A stretch of DNA of 64,000 nucleotides from Lactiplantibacillus pingfangensis (GCF_005404945.1 NZ_BJDG01000002.1:62001-126000), one strand, 5' to 3'; positions 7,923 through 17,893 are shown, counted from the first letter of the stretch. Numbers and translations are program-made. Notes: generated from the letters alone by a model not told the origin.

Positions 7923-8302
7923 ATTCAAGCAATGAGCAAGAGAGTAGTTTCTCGTCCCATCTCCAGAAAGAAAACGGCGCTGTAAGTTTTCGTTGGGATT
8001 TTAAGCGAAGGTAGCTTGCGAGCTGTTGGCCTGAAAGTTGAGTAAGGCTGACCGGACGGATACGCCGTTCGTTAACAATAATGTTTAAGTGTGAAGAGTA
8101 GCGCGGCGAAGCTAAATTGCCGAAACGCGCTATTAGCGACAGCGACCTGTGCTTGCTACGTGACTGATAAAATGCCAAAAGCGCATTCTATCAGTCACTA
8201 GGCAATGCTCGGTAGCTGACCGTCGCTAATAACGCTCTTTAAATTTAGGTGGTACCGCGAAGTCTATTCGTCCTAATTAAGTTAGGATGAATAGGCTTTT
8301 TT
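7923..8302 (+). promoter_or_regulatory. Valine T-box leader of valS
   Basis: The leader has the AGAGAGTAG start of Stem I (near 7940), the T-box GGTGGTACCGCG (8249-8259) and a terminator hairpin ATTCGTCCTAA/TTAGGATGAAT with T-run (8266-8302). In the specifier loop, between GAAG and the strand CTTGC (8015-8019, pairing with GCAAG 7936-7940), the codon is GTA (8011-8013), i.e. valine. Uncharged tRNA-Val should favour readthrough into valS. An unusually long branched hairpin region (about 8118-8240; GTGACTGATA/TATCAGTCAC and TTAGCGAC/GTCGCTAA) sits between Stem I and the T-box. Confidence 0.9.
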
Positions 8303-8332
8303 GATGCCAAGACAAAGAAAGGATGTCCGCAA

Positions 8333-11002
8333 ATGTCAGAAGAATTAACCACTGATATGCCGACTAAGTATGATCCGACCGCCGTTGAAAAGGGTCGTTA
8401 TCAAACTTGGTTGGATGAAGATTTATTCAAGCCTTCGGGCGATAAAAAAGCTAAACCCTATTCCATCGTTATTCCGCCGCCAAATGTTACGGGTAAGTTG
8501 CATTTAGGCCATGCTTGGGATACCACGTTGCAGGATATTATTATTCGTCAAAAACGGATGCAAGGGTTTGATACGCTCTGGTTACCAGGGATGGACCATG
8601 CCGGGATTGCCACTCAAGCTAAAGTTGAAGCCAAATTACGTGAACAAGGGATTAGTCGTTATGACCTTGGCCGTGAAAAGTTTGTCCAACAAGTTTGGGA
8701 TTGGAAGGACGAATACGCGTCAATCATCAAACAACAATGGGGTAAAATGGGACTTTCACTTGATTATTCTCGTGAACGCTTCACCATGGATGAAGGTTTG
8801 TCTGACGCGGTTAAAAAGGTCTTCGTCACGTTATACAAAAAGGGCCTAATTTATCGTGGCGAATATATCATTAACTGGGATCCACAAGCACGGACCGCTT
8901 TGTCAGATATTGAAGTGATTCACCAAGATGATAAAGGCGCTTTCTACCATGTAAAATACCCATTCGCGGACAAGGATTACACATTCAATGGTAAGCATTA
9001 CATTGAAATTGCCACTACTCGTCCAGAAACGATGATGGGTGATACGGCGGTTGCGGTTAATCCAAGTGATGACCGGTATAAGGAACTCGTTGGTAAAGAA
9101 GTGATTTTACCACTTGCCGAACGTCCGATTCCAATCATTGCGGATGCTTACGTTGATCCTGAATTTGGGACTGGGATGGTTAAGATTACGCCAGCCCATG
9201 ACCCGAATGACTTCCAAGTTGGTAATCGGCATGATTTGAAACGCATCAACACAATGAATGAAGACGCGTCAATGAATGCCAATGCTGGTAAATACGAAGG
9301 CATGGACCGGTTTGAAGCACGTAAAGCGATGGTCAAGGATTTGCAAGACCAAGACTTGATGATTAAAATTGATCCAATCGTGCACAGTGTTGGACATTCT
9401 GAACGGACCGGCGTTCAAGTTGAAGCGCGCTTATCAACGCAATGGTTTGTGAAGATGAAGCCGTTAGCAGCGCAAGCTCTTAAGAATCAAAAGGGTGACG
9501 ATAAAGTTAACTTTGTACCAGATCGTTTCGAGGAAACGTTTAATCAATGGATGGAAAATGTTCATGATTGGGTTATTTCGCGACAACTCTGGTGGGGTCA
9601 TCAAATTCCAGCTTGGTACAATAAGACCACTGGTGAAACTTACGTGGATGTTGAACCACCGAAGGATATTGAAAATTGGGAACAAGATCCAGATGTCTTG
9701 GATACTTGGTTCTCAAGTGCACTCTGGCCATTTTCAACGATGGGTTGGCCAAATGAAGATGCGGCGGACTTTAAGCGCTACTTCCCAACCAACACCTTAG
9801 TTACCGGCTATGATATCATCTTCTTCTGGGTTTCACGCATGATGTTCCAAAGCCTTGAATTTACTGGGCGGCGGCCATTTAAGAACGTTTTATTGCATGG
9901 CTTAATTCGTGATGAACAAGGTCGCAAGATGAGTAAGTCCTTAGGTAACGGGATTGACCCAATGGATGTCATTAAGAAGTACGGTGCCGATGCCCTCCGT
10001 TGGTTCTTGTCAAATGGTTCCACAGCTGGTCAAGATGTTCGTTTTAGTTATACGAAGATGGATTCGGCCTGGAACTTTATTAACAAGATTTGGAACGCGA
10101 GCCGCTATGTCATCATGAACTTGGGTGACATGGAAAAGCCAACGCTACCAGCACAATCAGATTGGACCTTAGCTGATAAATGGATCTTGAGTCGTTTGAA
10201 CGCCACGGTTAAGCAAGTGACTGACTGCTTCGAAAAATTTGATTTTGGTGAAGCTGGCCGGGCCTTGTATAACTTTATCTGGAACGATTTCTGTGATTGG
10301 TATATTGAAATGAGTAAGGCCATCTTAACTGGTGACGATGCTCAAGCCAAGGCTAATACCCAAAACGTTTTGGCCTATGTCTTGGATCAAACGTTACGCT
10401 TACTTCACCCAATCATGCCATTCGTTACTGAAAAGATTTGGTTATCAATGCCACACGTTGGGAAGTCCTTGGTCGTTGCCGACTATCCAGTTGCACATGC
10501 GAACTTTGAAGACGAGGCAGCTGAAAATGATATGGCGTCACTAATCGAGTTGATCACCGCAGTTCGGAGTATTCGAGCTGAGGCCAACGCGAAGATGTCT
10601 TCAGCAGTTGACTTGTTGATCAAGACGGATAGCGAACGGTTGCAAAAAGTCTTCAAGACTAATGAAGATTATATTGACCGTTTTGCCCATCCAAAGACCT
10701 TAGTCATTGGGGCGGATGTGGAAGCACCTAAGTTAGCGATGACGCAAGTGATCAGTGATGCGGAACTTTACATCCCACTGGCTGAATTGGTTGATTTGAA
10801 TGAAGAAGTTAAGAAGCTTGAAAAAGAACAAGCTAAGTTTGAAAGCGAAGTGACACGGGCAACTAAGAAGCTCGGTAACGAACGCTTTGTTGCAAGCGCA
10901 CCAGAAGCCGTTGTTAATAGCGAAAAAGAAAAACTCGCTGACAATGAAAGCAAACTCGCTGCCACCAAGCAACGATTAGCCGATATTAAAGCTCAAGCTT
11001 AG
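8333..11002 (+). CDS. valS: Valyl-tRNA synthetase
   Basis: 889 residues, the usual length for this class I synthetase. It charges tRNA-Val and edits misactivated threonine. Motifs: HIGH-type HLGH at 57-60 ([15 protein letters not shown]), the CP1 editing insertion at about 190-350, KMSKS at about 531-535 ([11 protein letters not shown]), an anticodon-binding helical domain, and a C-terminal coiled coil (last 65 residues, rich in K/E) typical of ValRS. AAAGGA lies 10 bases before the ATG. Controlled by the Val T-box just upstream. Confidence 0.98.
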   Translation: MSEELTTDMPTKYDPTAVEKGRYQTWLDEDLFKPSGDKKAKPYSIVIPPPNVTGKLHLGHAWDTTLQDIIIRQKRMQGFDTLWLPGMDHAGIATQAKVEAKLREQGISRYDLGREKFVQQVWDWKDEYASIIKQQWGKMGLSLDYSRERFTMDEGLSDAVKKVFVTLYKKGLIYRGEYIINWDPQARTALSDIEVIHQDDKGAFYHVKYPFADKDYTFNGKHYIEIATTRPETMMGDTAVAVNPSDDRYKELVGKEVILPLAERPIPIIADAYVDPEFGTGMVKITPAHDPNDFQVGNRHDLKRINTMNEDASMNANAGKYEGMDRFEARKAMVKDLQDQDLMIKIDPIVHSVGHSERTGVQVEARLSTQWFVKMKPLAAQALKNQKGDDKVNFVPDRFEETFNQWMENVHDWVISRQLWWGHQIPAWYNKTTGETYVDVEPPKDIENWEQDPDVLDTWFSSALWPFSTMGWPNEDAADFKRYFPTNTLVTGYDIIFFWVSRMMFQSLEFTGRRPFKNVLLHGLIRDEQGRKMSKSLGNGIDPMDVIKKYGADALRWFLSNGSTAGQDVRFSYTKMDSAWNFINKIWNASRYVIMNLGDMEKPTLPAQSDWTLADKWILSRLNATVKQVTDCFEKFDFGEAGRALYNFIWNDFCDWYIEMSKAILTGDDAQAKANTQNVLAYVLDQTLRLLHPIMPFVTEKIWLSMPHVGKSLVVADYPVAHANFEDEAAENDMASLIELITAVRSIRAEANAKMSSAVDLLIKTDSERLQKVFKTNEDYIDRFAHPKTLVIGADVEAPKLAMTQVISDAELYIPLAELVDLNEEVKKLEKEQAKFESEVTRATKKLGNERFVASAPEAVVNSEKEKLADNESKLAATKQRLADIKAQA

Positions 11003-11010
11003 ATCACGAC

Positions 11011-11050
11011 AAAAGTCTATCAGACCGTTTCAGGTTTGGTAGACTTTTTG
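11011..11050 (+). terminator. Terminator of valS
   Basis: AAAGTCTATCAGAC ... GTTTGGTAGACTTT hairpin followed by T-run. Confidence 0.75.
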
Positions 11051-11215
11051 TTGTTCCAGCCGAAAAAGGGTAAAATATGTCATTGAAGTTAGCTTGACTT
11101 GGTGTCGGTCTCGCGTCATATAACGAGTCTAACTGAAGGTTGAAAGGACAAAAGGACTCATAAACACTGTCATATAGGCAACAGGCACTTCCAAATTAGT
11201 GGTGATCCCGCTCCG

Positions 11216-11375
11216 GCAGGCAGAATCGCTGTGCTATGGTGGGACTGTCCCAGCCACAGTGCGGTCTGGAACTTCGATTCAAAGCCGACAGACCGCGTCT
11301 TTGAATCGCCCTGTAAGATTAGGCGGCCAAGAACGCCGGCCAATCTTACCGACACAGCACAACGATTCTCCCTGC
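11216..11375 (+). repeat. Structured core E4 within the composite insertion
   Basis: A 20-bp closing stem (11216-11235 with 11356-11375, two imperfect positions) encloses arm 1 with a GCC...GCGGT loop after GGGAC (11241-11245), arm 2 11275-11284/11299-11308 (10 bp perfect), and arm 3 11313-11320/11342-11349 (8 bp plus inner GGCG/CGCC). An alternative GCGGTCT/AGACCGC pairing spanning arm 2's left strand would form a pseudoknot. Closest in arm 1 loop to E2. Confidence 0.7.
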
Positions 11376-11414
11376 TTCCGCTAAACCTAGCCTAAAAACA
11401 GTTAAATTAGCTGG

Positions 11415-11600
11415 AAGTCGCCGCTGATGGCATCGGTCGTGCTGGTGGCGTTGGGGCGGCATGTTTCTTGCCGGCATTACGCCACGGACGGTCCGGGACA
11501 CTTGCGATTTATGCAAGGGTTCCGGGCGAGGACCAAGACGTTACTCAGGCTTGATCCGGTCCCACGGCCGCATGTGATCAGTGGCGACTGGAAGCGGCAC
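11415..11600 (-). repeat. Structured core E5 within the composite insertion
   Basis: Minus-strand copy closely similar to E3. Arm 1 is GGATCAAG/CTTGGTCC (plus-strand 11550-11557 and 11530-11537), where E3 has GGGTCAAG/CTTGATCC: both strands changed while pairing (including G-T) is kept. GTCCC at 11559-11563 is the family GGGAC. CCTCG and the CTTGC/GCAAG arm are conserved. Confidence 0.75.
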
Positions 11601-11730
11601 TGTCAACTAATTTCCATGCCCTAATCATTGACATGGCAGTAGTTATTAGCAATTTTGGTCTTTCAACCTTTAGGAGTCTAACTAGAAGTGCCACTGATAG
11701 GATTAAGTGTTTGAAAGAGGAGCGATTAGT

Positions 11731-13050
11731 TTGATTGAAAATTATGACCAGGCCTTAGCGTTTATTCATGGCCGTACGAAATTTAAAAAAATGCCGACCT
11801 TAGCGCGGATGCGGCAATTTTTACAAGCACTAGGCGATCCGCAACTAAAAGTTAATGGTATTCACGTTGCGGGGACGAATGGCAAAGGGTCAACGGTGGC
11901 CAATTTACGCGAACTATTTATGGCGGATGGGCTGACAGTCGGTACATATACATCACCGTTTATCACCCGCTTTAATGAACGAATTAGCGTGGATGGCGAA
12001 CCGATTAGTGACGCTGATTTAGTTGCACTCGTTCAGCAAGTGCAACCGGTCGTGGCTAAGCTAGATGCCGAACTACCCACCGGTGGCCCGACGGAGTTTG
12101 AAATCATCACCGCGATGATGTTCCTGTACTTTGCGACCCAACCAATTGATATTGCGATTGTCGAGGTGGGGTTAGGTGGCTTGTACGATTCGACCAATGT
12201 GTTCACCCCCAAAGTGAGCGCCATTACTACGATTGGTTACGACCACATGCAGCTTTTGGGTAATACTTTGACGGAAATTGCGACGCAAAAAGCCGGGATT
12301 ATTAAGGATAAGGTGCCGGTAGTCGTCGGGAGATTGCCAAAAGACGCCCAGGCGGTCATGGTGGCAACGGCCGCCAACCAGCAGGCGCCGTTACAAACAT
12401 TAGGCGTGGATTTTGAAACCAAACTGTTACCACCACAAGGCTGGCAAGAGCGGTTTAATTTCGATGATCAGGAGGCCCATTTTAAAGACCTCACGACACC
12501 ATTACTCGGTGACTATCAAGTTGATAATGCGGCTGTTGCCTTGGCAGCTTACTTGACTTATCATCGTCAGGCCCAGCTGCCGGTCAACGGCCGAGACGTT
12601 CGGCAAGCCTTAGCCAATACGACGTGGCCGGGACGGTTGGAGCGCTTGAATCAAGAGCCACTGATTTTGATTGATGGTGCGCACAATGAACCCGCAGTGA
12701 CGGAGTTGGCGACGACGCTCAAAGAACGCTTTGGCCAACAAACCGTTTACGTGATTTTTGCCGTTTTGGCGGACAAACAGCACGCCCAAATGATTCAAAC
12801 ACTGGCGAAGTTGCCAAATGTGCGCTTGTTATTGACACAGTTTGTGGGACCTAATCCGAAACGCCAAGCAACGGCGCCAAGCGAGTTGGCAGCAGAGTTG
12901 CCTGCCCACAAAGAAGCGCCCGTCTTTGCCGATTGGCAGTCAGCGTTGATTGCTGCCACCAACGAGATGTCTAGTGATGACGTCTTATTGTTGACGGGGT
13001 CACTCTATTTTATTTCGGATGTGCGGGCCTATTTTAAAACGCAAGCCTAA
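11731..13050 (+). CDS. folC: Folylpolyglutamate synthase / dihydrofolate synthase
   Basis: 439 residues from TTG 11731, preceded by AGAGGAG at 8 bases; an in-frame GTG at 11707 has no better site. It adds glutamates to folates (and may make dihydrofolate). Mur-ligase fold: P-loop GTNGKGS at about 48-54, TSPFITRFNERI, VEVGLGGLYDSTNVF near 150, DGAHNEPA near 312. The usual folC position after valS is kept despite the 539-bp insertion between them. The next gene, radC, starts 40 bases downstream and is probably co-transcribed. Confidence 0.94.
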   Translation: MIENYDQALAFIHGRTKFKKMPTLARMRQFLQALGDPQLKVNGIHVAGTNGKGSTVANLRELFMADGLTVGTYTSPFITRFNERISVDGEPISDADLVALVQQVQPVVAKLDAELPTGGPTEFEIITAMMFLYFATQPIDIAIVEVGLGGLYDSTNVFTPKVSAITTIGYDHMQLLGNTLTEIATQKAGIIKDKVPVVVGRLPKDAQAVMVATAANQQAPLQTLGVDFETKLLPPQGWQERFNFDDQEAHFKDLTTPLLGDYQVDNAAVALAAYLTYHRQAQLPVNGRDVRQALANTTWPGRLERLNQEPLILIDGAHNEPAVTELATTLKERFGQQTVYVIFAVLADKQHAQMIQTLAKLPNVRLLLTQFVGPNPKRQATAPSELAAELPAHKEAPVFADWQSALIAATNEMSSDDVLLLTGSLYFISDVRAYFKTQA

Positions 13051-13090
13051 TTTAATTGCGGAGCTACCTAACAGAATAGGGGGGCTTCGT

Positions 13091-13732
13091 ATGAGTTTAT
13101 TAACTGGTCGAACCGACGACCATGGGACACAGATCCATGACTTGATTCAAACTTATTTTGAAGGCTTTTTGGATGATGCCGCTGCTAATTCCGCCACACT
13201 TGCTTTTGAGGACGCCTATCCTGCAACTCAAGTGGGCGTCTGGTCACAGCAACCGGCGGCCAATCCACTTTGGAATAGTTTACTCACCGCATTACGTTGT
13301 GGTCGATTATTGCAGCAACAACCGCGAGTGATATTAGGTCAAGTTTACGGCAGTCAACAGATGGGGGAGCATTTAATCCACGATTTTGCCGGTATGGCGC
13401 AAGAACAGTTAATTCTGATTTGTTTAGACACGAAAAATCAGATTTTGAAACGTCAGATTGTGTTTCAGGGCACGCTAAATGCTTGTCCAGTCCATCCCCG
13501 CGAGATTTTTCAGGCCGCGTTATTGGCCAATACGGCGAGAGTTGTCGTGGCCCATAACCATCCCAGTGGCGATTGCCAGCCGTCGCATAAAGATACCGAA
13601 TTTACGGAACGCATGGTTGCGGGTGGAACGTTACTGGGCCTGCCATTATTGGATAGTTTTGTGATTGGTGAGACCGATTACTTTAGTTTTGCTGAGCAAG
13701 GATTGTTAAACTGTAATACGGAACCTAAATAA
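13091..13732 (+). CDS. radC: RadC/YsxA family JAB-domain protein
   Basis: 213 residues from ATG 13091 behind a GGGGGG stretch; the longer frame inside folC is not credible. The C-terminal JAB/MPN domain carries the metal-site motif AHNHPSGD at about residues 155-162 followed by the downstream Asp-containing strand. Despite the historical name, a repair role is doubtful for this family; molecular activity is unknown. It precedes mreB, as in Bacilli (radC-mreBCD-minCD), and is read in the same direction. Confidence 0.9.
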   Translation: MSLLTGRTDDHGTQIHDLIQTYFEGFLDDAAANSATLAFEDAYPATQVGVWSQQPAANPLWNSLLTALRCGRLLQQQPRVILGQVYGSQQMGEHLIHDFAGMAQEQLILICLDTKNQILKRQIVFQGTLNACPVHPREIFQAALLANTARVVVAHNHPSGDCQPSHKDTEFTERMVAGGTLLGLPLLDSFVIGETDYFSFAEQGLLNCNTEPK

Positions 13733-13744
13733 AATATGGTAAAA

Positions 13745-13793
13745 TAACGGGGTTAGGGTGCGCATATGCTCGCTTTAATCTCGTTTTTTTGTT
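13745..13793 (+). terminator. Probable terminator after radC
   Basis: An imperfect hairpin (AACG...CGTT with inner G-T pairs) ends in seven T at 13786-13792. The weak stem makes this tentative. Confidence 0.5.
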
Positions 13794-13884
13794 AAATTTT
13801 ATCTAAGTTCAATCGTGATACTGTCTTTTTGGTGTGTTTACGGTATGCTAGGATTTAGGCAGTATTTTTAAAGCAGTGCTATTA

Positions 13885-13893
13885 TGCTATAAT
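13885..13893 (+). promoter_or_regulatory. Extended -10 promoter of the mre-min cluster
   Basis: TGCTATAAT about 55 bases before the mreB start; no good -35 at the usual distance. Confidence 0.65.
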
Positions 13894-13948
13894 ACTTACT
13901 ATTGTGACTAATAAAAATTAAAATGTAATTGATGAAGGGATGAATGTA

Positions 13949-14953
13949 GTGTTCGGATTTGGGACTAAAAATATCGGGATCGATCTCGGTACTGCCAATA
14001 CGATTGTGTACGTTGACGGCAAGGGCATCGTACTACGGGAACCATCCGTGGTTGCGAAGAACACGAAGACGGGTGAAATTGTATCTGTCGGTTCAGACGC
14101 CCGTGAAATGATTGGACGGACGCCCGCAAGTATCGTGGCAATTCGACCAATGAAAGATGGGGTCATTGCTGACTACGATACTACCGTAGCGATGATGAAG
14201 TACTTTATTCAAAAGACGCTCGGTCGTTCAAATGGGAAACCTTATGTCATGGTTTGTGTACCATCAGGTGTCACAGAAGTCGAAAAGCGTGCGGTTATTG
14301 ACGCCACTCGGGTTGCTGGGGCGCGTGACGCTTATGTCATTGAAGAACCATTTGCTGCTGCGATTGGGGCTGGCTTGCCAGTCATGGATCCAACCGGTAG
14401 CATGGTGGTTGATATTGGTGGTGGGACGACAGATGTTGCCACGATTTCATTAGGTGGCATCGTGTCTAGCCGATCAATTCGGATGGCTGGTGACAAGATT
14501 GATGATTCAATCATCTATCATGTTCGTCAAAAGTTCAATTTGTTAATCGGTGAACGCACTGCTGAACAATTAAAGATTGCCGTCGGTTCCGCTTCCTTAG
14601 AAGCCGCTGAAGACATTGAAAGCACCACCATTCGTGGCCGTGATCTTTTGACTGGTCTACCAAAGACCGTTGAAATTACCGCCGTGGATGTTTCTGAAGC
14701 CATTCAGGAAATCGTTTCTGAGATTATTTCTGCAATTAAGGAAACCCTTGAAGAAACGTCACCAGAAATTGCTTCTGACGTCATTGACCACGGGATTGTT
14801 TTGACCGGTGGCGGCGCCTTATTAAAGAATCTTTCCGAAGTGATTGCTGACGAAACCAAAGTGCCAGTATTCATTGCGAACGAACCACTCGATTGTGTAG
14901 CGGTCGGAACCGGTGAATCACTTAAGAGCATTGATGTTATGAAAAAGCGATAA
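13949..14953 (+). CDS. mreB: Rod-shape-determining protein MreB
   Basis: 334 residues from GTG 13949 ([18 protein letters not shown]), which gives the standard MreB N-terminus and sits 10 bases after GAAGGG; ATG 13940 would add three residues. Actin-like ATPase forming membrane-bound filaments that orient side-wall synthesis. Phosphate-1 [10 protein letters not shown], phosphate-2 [10 protein letters not shown], adenosine motif [10 protein letters not shown] are all present. First gene of mreBCD. Confidence 0.97.
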   Translation: MFGFGTKNIGIDLGTANTIVYVDGKGIVLREPSVVAKNTKTGEIVSVGSDAREMIGRTPASIVAIRPMKDGVIADYDTTVAMMKYFIQKTLGRSNGKPYVMVCVPSGVTEVEKRAVIDATRVAGARDAYVIEEPFAAAIGAGLPVMDPTGSMVVDIGGGTTDVATISLGGIVSSRSIRMAGDKIDDSIIYHVRQKFNLLIGERTAEQLKIAVGSASLEAAEDIESTTIRGRDLLTGLPKTVEITAVDVSEAIQEIVSEIISAIKETLEETSPEIASDVIDHGIVLTGGGALLKNLSEVIADETKVPVFIANEPLDCVAVGTGESLKSIDVMKKR

Positions 14954-14957
14954 CAGG

Positions 14958-14990
14958 TGAGCGGGAAGATGACTTCCCGCTTATTTATTG
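14958..14990 (+). terminator. Hairpin between mreB and mreC
   Basis: GCGGGAAG-ATGA-CTTCCCGC followed by TTATTTATT. The poor T-run suggests partial termination that would lower mreCD relative to mreB. Confidence 0.6.
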
Positions 14991-15023
14991 TTAAATCTTT
15001 GAATTTTCGACCGGGGGTTCATT

Positions 15024-15869
15024 ATGCAAAAGTTTTTCTCAAACCGTAAATTGGTTATTGCGATTATTATCTTAATTATCAGTTTCGGCTTGATGAGCGT
15101 TTCTGTCGCCATTCGGGATCGTAAATCGACGCCACCATTAGTCCAACAGTTTGGTAATGATGTGGCGGGCGCAGTTGATCGCGTTGTTGCTTTACCGGTC
15201 AATGGGTTACAAGGTGCTACGAATTCCGTTTCAGACTTATTAAACACTTATCAAGAAAATCAAAAATTAAAGAAACAAGTTGATCAATTAGCGCAAGCTA
15301 AGGTCAATGCACAAACCGCAACTGCCGAAAACAAGCAATTGCGTAAGGAATTAAAGCTCAATAATGCCCTGACCGATTATACGGCCGTGACGGCGAACGT
15401 TTTGACGCGAACCCCATCTTCTTGGATGAACCAATTGGTGATTTCTAAGGGAGCGACGGCTGGCGTTAAGAAGGATATGCCAGTAATGTCACAATCCGGC
15501 TTAATTGGTCGCGTGGTTGAAGTGAATCAGACCAATTCAAAAGTTGAGTTGATTTCGAATACCAGTTCTTCAGCGGATAAATTTGCCATTCAGATTACGA
15601 ATTCTGCGGGTAAAACCGTGAATGGGATTGTCACTGGTTTTGATAAGACCAATAATCTCATTGAAATGGGCTCAGTCACGTCAACCGTTAAGATTAAAAA
15701 GGGTGACAAAGTCATTACGAGTGGTCTCGGTGGGTTAACGCCTAAGGGGCTCTATGTTGGGACCGTGGCGCAAGTCAAACAAGACGATTACGGGCTGGCA
15801 TCAGAAGTTGAAATCAAGCCCGCTGCCGATTTGACCGACTTAACCGTCGTGACGGTTGCTGAACAATAG
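15024..15869 (+). CDS. mreC: Rod-shape-determining protein MreC
   Basis: 281 residues. One N-terminal membrane helix (about 8-27), then a coiled coil (about 70-110, NTYQENQKLKKQVDQLAQAK), then the two beta-barrel MreC domain outside the membrane. It couples MreB filaments to extracellular wall synthases. GGGGG before the ATG. Lies between mreB and mreD, 12 bases from the latter. Confidence 0.95.
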   Translation: MQKFFSNRKLVIAIIILIISFGLMSVSVAIRDRKSTPPLVQQFGNDVAGAVDRVVALPVNGLQGATNSVSDLLNTYQENQKLKKQVDQLAQAKVNAQTATAENKQLRKELKLNNALTDYTAVTANVLTRTPSSWMNQLVISKGATAGVKKDMPVMSQSGLIGRVVEVNQTNSKVELISNTSSSADKFAIQITNSAGKTVNGIVTGFDKTNNLIEMGSVTSTVKIKKGDKVITSGLGGLTPKGLYVGTVAQVKQDDYGLASEVEIKPAADLTDLTVVTVAEQ

Positions 15870-15881
15870 GGAGGGATAACT

Positions 15882-16397
15882 TTGAAATCACGCTTAAGAA
15901 TTATCTTCCCGATTGGCTTATTTTTGGCTTTGTTTTTGGACGGGTCATTGTCAAACGTTTTTGCTGGGAGTCTATTCAAGTATCCCTACGCGAGCGTTTT
16001 ACATTTAGTCCTGATGTGGGTGATCTTTGCGGTCTTTTTAGATGATCGTGATGAGCTGCCCGTTGTCGCGTGGTCAGCATTTGCCGGTCTGGTTTTCGAT
16101 TGGTTTTACACGGGTATTTTTGGCGTCTATTTGATTGCCTTACCACTCGTGGTTTACTTATGTCGCCAAATCAAGCCATGGTTAGACCTGAACTTTTTAA
16201 CGTTACTAATGGTGTATATTATTAATTTGACGATTGTCGAAGCTTTCGTGTATGTGTGGTACCTGATCAGTAAAATTGTCACTAGTAATTTGGCTGACTT
16301 TGCAGTCTATACGTTAGGACCGACGATTGCCGTAAATCTCGCCATTTTCGTTATCTTGTATTATCCGGTGCGTCAATTGTATCTAAAGGTTAATTAG
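15882..16397 (+). CDS. mreD: Rod-shape-determining protein MreD
   Basis: 171 residues from TTG 15882 with GGGAGGG 6-7 bases upstream. Five or so membrane helices spread along the length, including an N-terminal one at about 6-27, and few long loops, as in MreD. Acts in the elongation complex with MreC. Identified by position and hydropathy pattern more than by motif. Confidence 0.9.
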   Translation: MKSRLRIIFPIGLFLALFLDGSLSNVFAGSLFKYPYASVLHLVLMWVIFAVFLDDRDELPVVAWSAFAGLVFDWFYTGIFGVYLIALPLVVYLCRQIKPWLDLNFLTLLMVYIINLTIVEAFVYVWYLISKIVTSNLADFAVYTLGPTIAVNLAIFVILYYPVRQLYLKVN

Positions 16398-16418
16398 TCG
16401 GTGGAAAGGAATTCGAGC

Positions 16419-17087
16419 ATGCAACAAAGTGTGATTTTGAAAGCCAGTAATGATGGCTATGACTTGATCTTTCGGCAAGCCGCTAGTTTTGATGCGATTA
16501 TGGTCGATTTAAAGACCTTGCTAGACCGGTTACAAGTTGACAATACAACTGATAAGCAAATCTCTTTCGATATGAGTAGCGAAGGCCGCTTGTTGACTGC
16601 TGAGCAGACGCAAAAAGTGACGCAATTAGTCAATCGCTATTCATTGTTCAGTATTCATAAACTGACTGCGGATGTGATTTTAGCATCCGATGCGTTAGCA
16701 ATGATCGAACGGAGTACGGTGCATTTAGTGAATCAGATTGTGCGTAACGGACAAGTCTTAGCCGTGACTGGTGACGTGTTATTCTTTGGGAAAATTCATG
16801 AGGGTGGTGTTTTGCGCGCCACCGGGAGTATTTTTGTGATGGGAGAAATTGCTGGTGCCTTAGAGGCTGGCTACCCTGATCATAATGATGCGGCCATCGT
16901 GAGTGATTTAGCGACCGTGCCACGCGTGCGCGTCGGTGAGTTAATCGAATTAGTGGATAAAGAAAAAATCGTGGCGGGGACGAATGTGGTTTATATTAAT
17001 GACATTCAAGCTCTCGACTATGTGCCGCTGAACCAGTTGAAACGGGTTCGGCCAAAATTATTTACGCGGAATGGAGGACGTCTTTAA
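16419..17087 (+). CDS. minC: Septum-site determining protein MinC
   Basis: 222 residues from ATG 16419, 7 bases after GAAAGGA. The C-terminal half is the beta-helical MinC domain (VRNGQVLAVTGDVLFFGKIHEGGVLRATGSIFVMGEIAGALEAG), which dimerises and binds MinD; the N-terminal half inhibits FtsZ polymerisation. Its stop overlaps the minD start by one base (TAATG), implying translational coupling. No divIVA or minJ is in this window. Confidence 0.94.
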   Translation: MQQSVILKASNDGYDLIFRQAASFDAIMVDLKTLLDRLQVDNTTDKQISFDMSSEGRLLTAEQTQKVTQLVNRYSLFSIHKLTADVILASDALAMIERSTVHLVNQIVRNGQVLAVTGDVLFFGKIHEGGVLRATGSIFVMGEIAGALEAGYPDHNDAAIVSDLATVPRVRVGELIELVDKEKIVAGTNVVYINDIQALDYVPLNQLKRVRPKLFTRNGGRL

Positions 17088-17893
17088 TGGGAAAAGCAAT
17101 TGTGGTCACTTCTGGTAAAGGTGGCGTTGGTAAAACAACGACAACCGCCAATCTTGGCACGGCTTTAGCGTTAATGGGGAAGAAAGTTTGCCTCGTTGAT
17201 TTGGATATTGGGTTACGGAATTTGGATGTGATTCTTGGCTTAGACAACCGGATTTTATATGACATCGTGGATGTCGTTGAAAACCGCGCTCAAATTCGTC
17301 AAGCCCTAGTTAAGGATAAACGCTTTGATGATTTGTTGTTCTTACTGCCTGCCGCGCAAAATGCGGATAAAGATTCTTTGAATCCAGAGCAAGTTAAAGC
17401 AGTCGTGGACGAATTGAAACCTGATTTCGATTACATCTTGTTAGATTGTCCAGCCGGAATCGAACGCGGTTTCATGAATGCGATTGCCGGTGCCGATGCG
17501 GCAATTATCGTTTCCACGCCAGAAATTTCAGCCATCCGCGATGCTGACCGGGTCGTTGGCCTATTGGAACAATATCCATTAGCCGAAGCGCCTAAATTAG
17601 TCATCAATCGGATTCGGCGGCGCATGATGCAAGATGGCGAAACGATGGATATTGATGAAATCACCCATCACTTATCAATTGATCTGTTGGGGATCGTTTT
17701 TGATGATGATGCGGTCATTCGGACTTCTAATAATGGAGAACCAATTGTTCTTGATCCTAAAAATGCGGCGGCACAAGGCTATCGTAATATTGCCCGTCGG
17801 ATTGAGGGCGAAACGGTGCCGTTGATGAACATTGAGCAACAAAAACCAGGTGTTTGGTCACGGATTGCCGGCATTTTTCGGCGAAATAACTAA
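17087..17893 (+). CDS. minD: Septum-site determining ATPase MinD
   Basis: 268 residues. ParA-like ATPase with deviant Walker A GKGGVGKT at 10-17, switch regions VDLDIGLRNLD and LDCPAG, and a C-terminal amphipathic membrane-targeting helix (about 255-268, WSRIAGIFRRNN). It binds membrane with ATP and recruits MinC to block polar septa. GGAGG-containing site inside the end of minC. Last gene of the cluster. Confidence 0.97.
   Translation: MGKAIVVTSGKGGVGKTTTTANLGTALALMGKKVCLVDLDIGLRNLDVILGLDNRILYDIVDVVENRAQIRQALVKDKRFDDLLFLLPAAQNADKDSLNPEQVKAVVDELKPDFDYILLDCPAGIERGFMNAIAGADAAIIVSTPEISAIRDADRVVGLLEQYPLAEAPKLVINRIRRRMMQDGETMDIDEITHHLSIDLLGIVFDDDAVIRTSNNGEPIVLDPKNAAAQGYRNIARRIEGETVPLMNIEQQKPGVWSRIAGIFRRNN

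Larger units (their letters stand above)
11135..11673 (-). mobile_element. Composite MITE-like insertion with two structured cores (E4, E5) and 10-bp target duplication
   Basis: Flanked by GAGTCTAACT at 11125-11134 and 11674-11683. Left end GAAGGTTGAAAGGACAAAA; right end, reverse complement, CTAAAGGTTGAAAGACCAAAA: clear terminal inverted repeats. In reverse orientation the outer parts match insertion E3, including AAAAGGACTC near 11150 and the GTGGTGATCCC block near 11200. Two fold cores lie inside: E4 (plus strand, 11216-11375) and E5 (minus strand, 11415-11600). It separates valS from folC. Apparent ORFs inside follow the hairpins and are not genes. Confidence 0.8.

Noticed and set aside
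7867-8178. Minus-strand 103-codon ORF over the valS leader
   Set aside because: It lies on the antisense strand of a well-supported T-box leader and has no ribosome binding site.
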